Assembly (NCBI GenBank): GCA_016177165.1
Contig: JACOVT010000021.1
Span: 1 to 11,200 of the forward strand
Direction of reading: 5' to 3'
DNA length: 11,200 bases
Source: Microcaldota archaeon
GTDB lineage: Archaea > B1Sed10-29 > JACOVT01
The notes beneath the pieces were generated by a model. The model was not told the origin of the DNA. It ran no database searches and worked only from the letters and a program-made list of their open reading frames with translations. Below, in pieces: positions 11,087-11,200 of the stretch. The first letter of the stretch is position 1. Each line of letters begins with the position of its first letter. A program made the translations under genes and the position numbers.

Positions 11087-11200
11087 GCAAAATTTTCAGG
11101 TCTGTTCCGGTGTTCTGCTCCTGCCGTCGGCCGCTCTCTGGCAGCTTGACTCTATGAAACTAGTTTCTCAAAGAGTTACGCATGAATCTGGCGGGCTTGA
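11087..11200. other. Non-coding stretch with further hairpins, to window edge
   Basis: No frame on either strand gives a convincing protein here. Two more inverted repeats are visible: CTGCC (11121-11125) with GGCAG (11140-11144), and ACTCT/AGAGT (11149-11153, 11172-11176) enclosing the 12-bp palindrome GAAACTAGTTTC (11156-11167). These may belong to a larger structured RNA or to regulatory DNA of a gene beyond the edge. An ATG at 11182 opens a frame (MNLAGL) too short to judge. Confidence 0.4.

Noticed and set aside
1..11200. CRISPR array, transposon or defence island
   Set aside because: No spaced repeats of CRISPR size, no transposase or integrase, and no nuclease or toxin-antitoxin pair could be recognised.

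Overview
The window is archaeal chromosomal DNA. It carries a TFIIB-type initiation factor (TFB), a Gar1 H/ACA RNP protein, ribosomal protein L10e, an archaeo-eukaryotic primase-type protein and a Bud23-type rRNA methyltransferase homologue. TATA boxes sit about 25-27 bases upstream of most first-in-operon start codons. The DNA reads as GC-rich and tightly packed, with short AT-rich promoter gaps. Nothing in the sequence fixes the lineage. A compact, poorly sampled archaeon, possibly DPANN, is an inference only.

Layout, left to right. Positions 1-82 (-) hold the start of a secreted protein cut by the window edge. A small basic helix-turn-helix-like gene (118-372, -) and an unknown 174-aa gene (432-956, +) diverge from one TATA box; the latter is followed by a lipoprotein (961-1434, +). 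A minus-strand group follows: gar1 (2685-2897), tfb (1726-2634) and a small winged-helix-like gene overlapping the tfb stop (1400-1729). Next come a secreted PKD-repeat protein (3058-4251, +), a TylF/MycF-type methyltransferase (4273-4956, -), an inositol-monophosphatase family enzyme (5116-5919, -) and, divergent from it, an unusual protein with a methyltransferase-like C-terminal domain (5972-7060, +). Then come a DUF2203 protein and a Rieske ferredoxin (7082-7833, +), a cupredoxin lipoprotein (7915-8289, -), the primase-like protein (8337-9248, +), L10e (9213-9782, -), and an unknown charged protein with the Bud23-like methyltransferase (9873-10933, +). The last 270 bases have no gene but hold a cluster of hairpins that may be a structured RNA.

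Functional picture. Several genes belong to information processing: TFB in transcription, Gar1 and the Bud23-like enzyme in rRNA modification and ribosome assembly, L10e in the large subunit, and the primase-type protein in replication or repair. The secreted proteins, the cupredoxin and the Rieske protein suggest a cell surface with redox proteins.

Regulation is the most coherent signal. At least eight start codons lie where transcription should begin, implying leaderless mRNAs. Three divergent gene pairs appear to share a single TATA box. Short tandem duplications occur at three gene junctions: the L10e upstream region, the DUF2203/Rieske spacer and the PKD/TylF 3' junction. I do not see a defence system, CRISPR array, transposon or tRNA gene.
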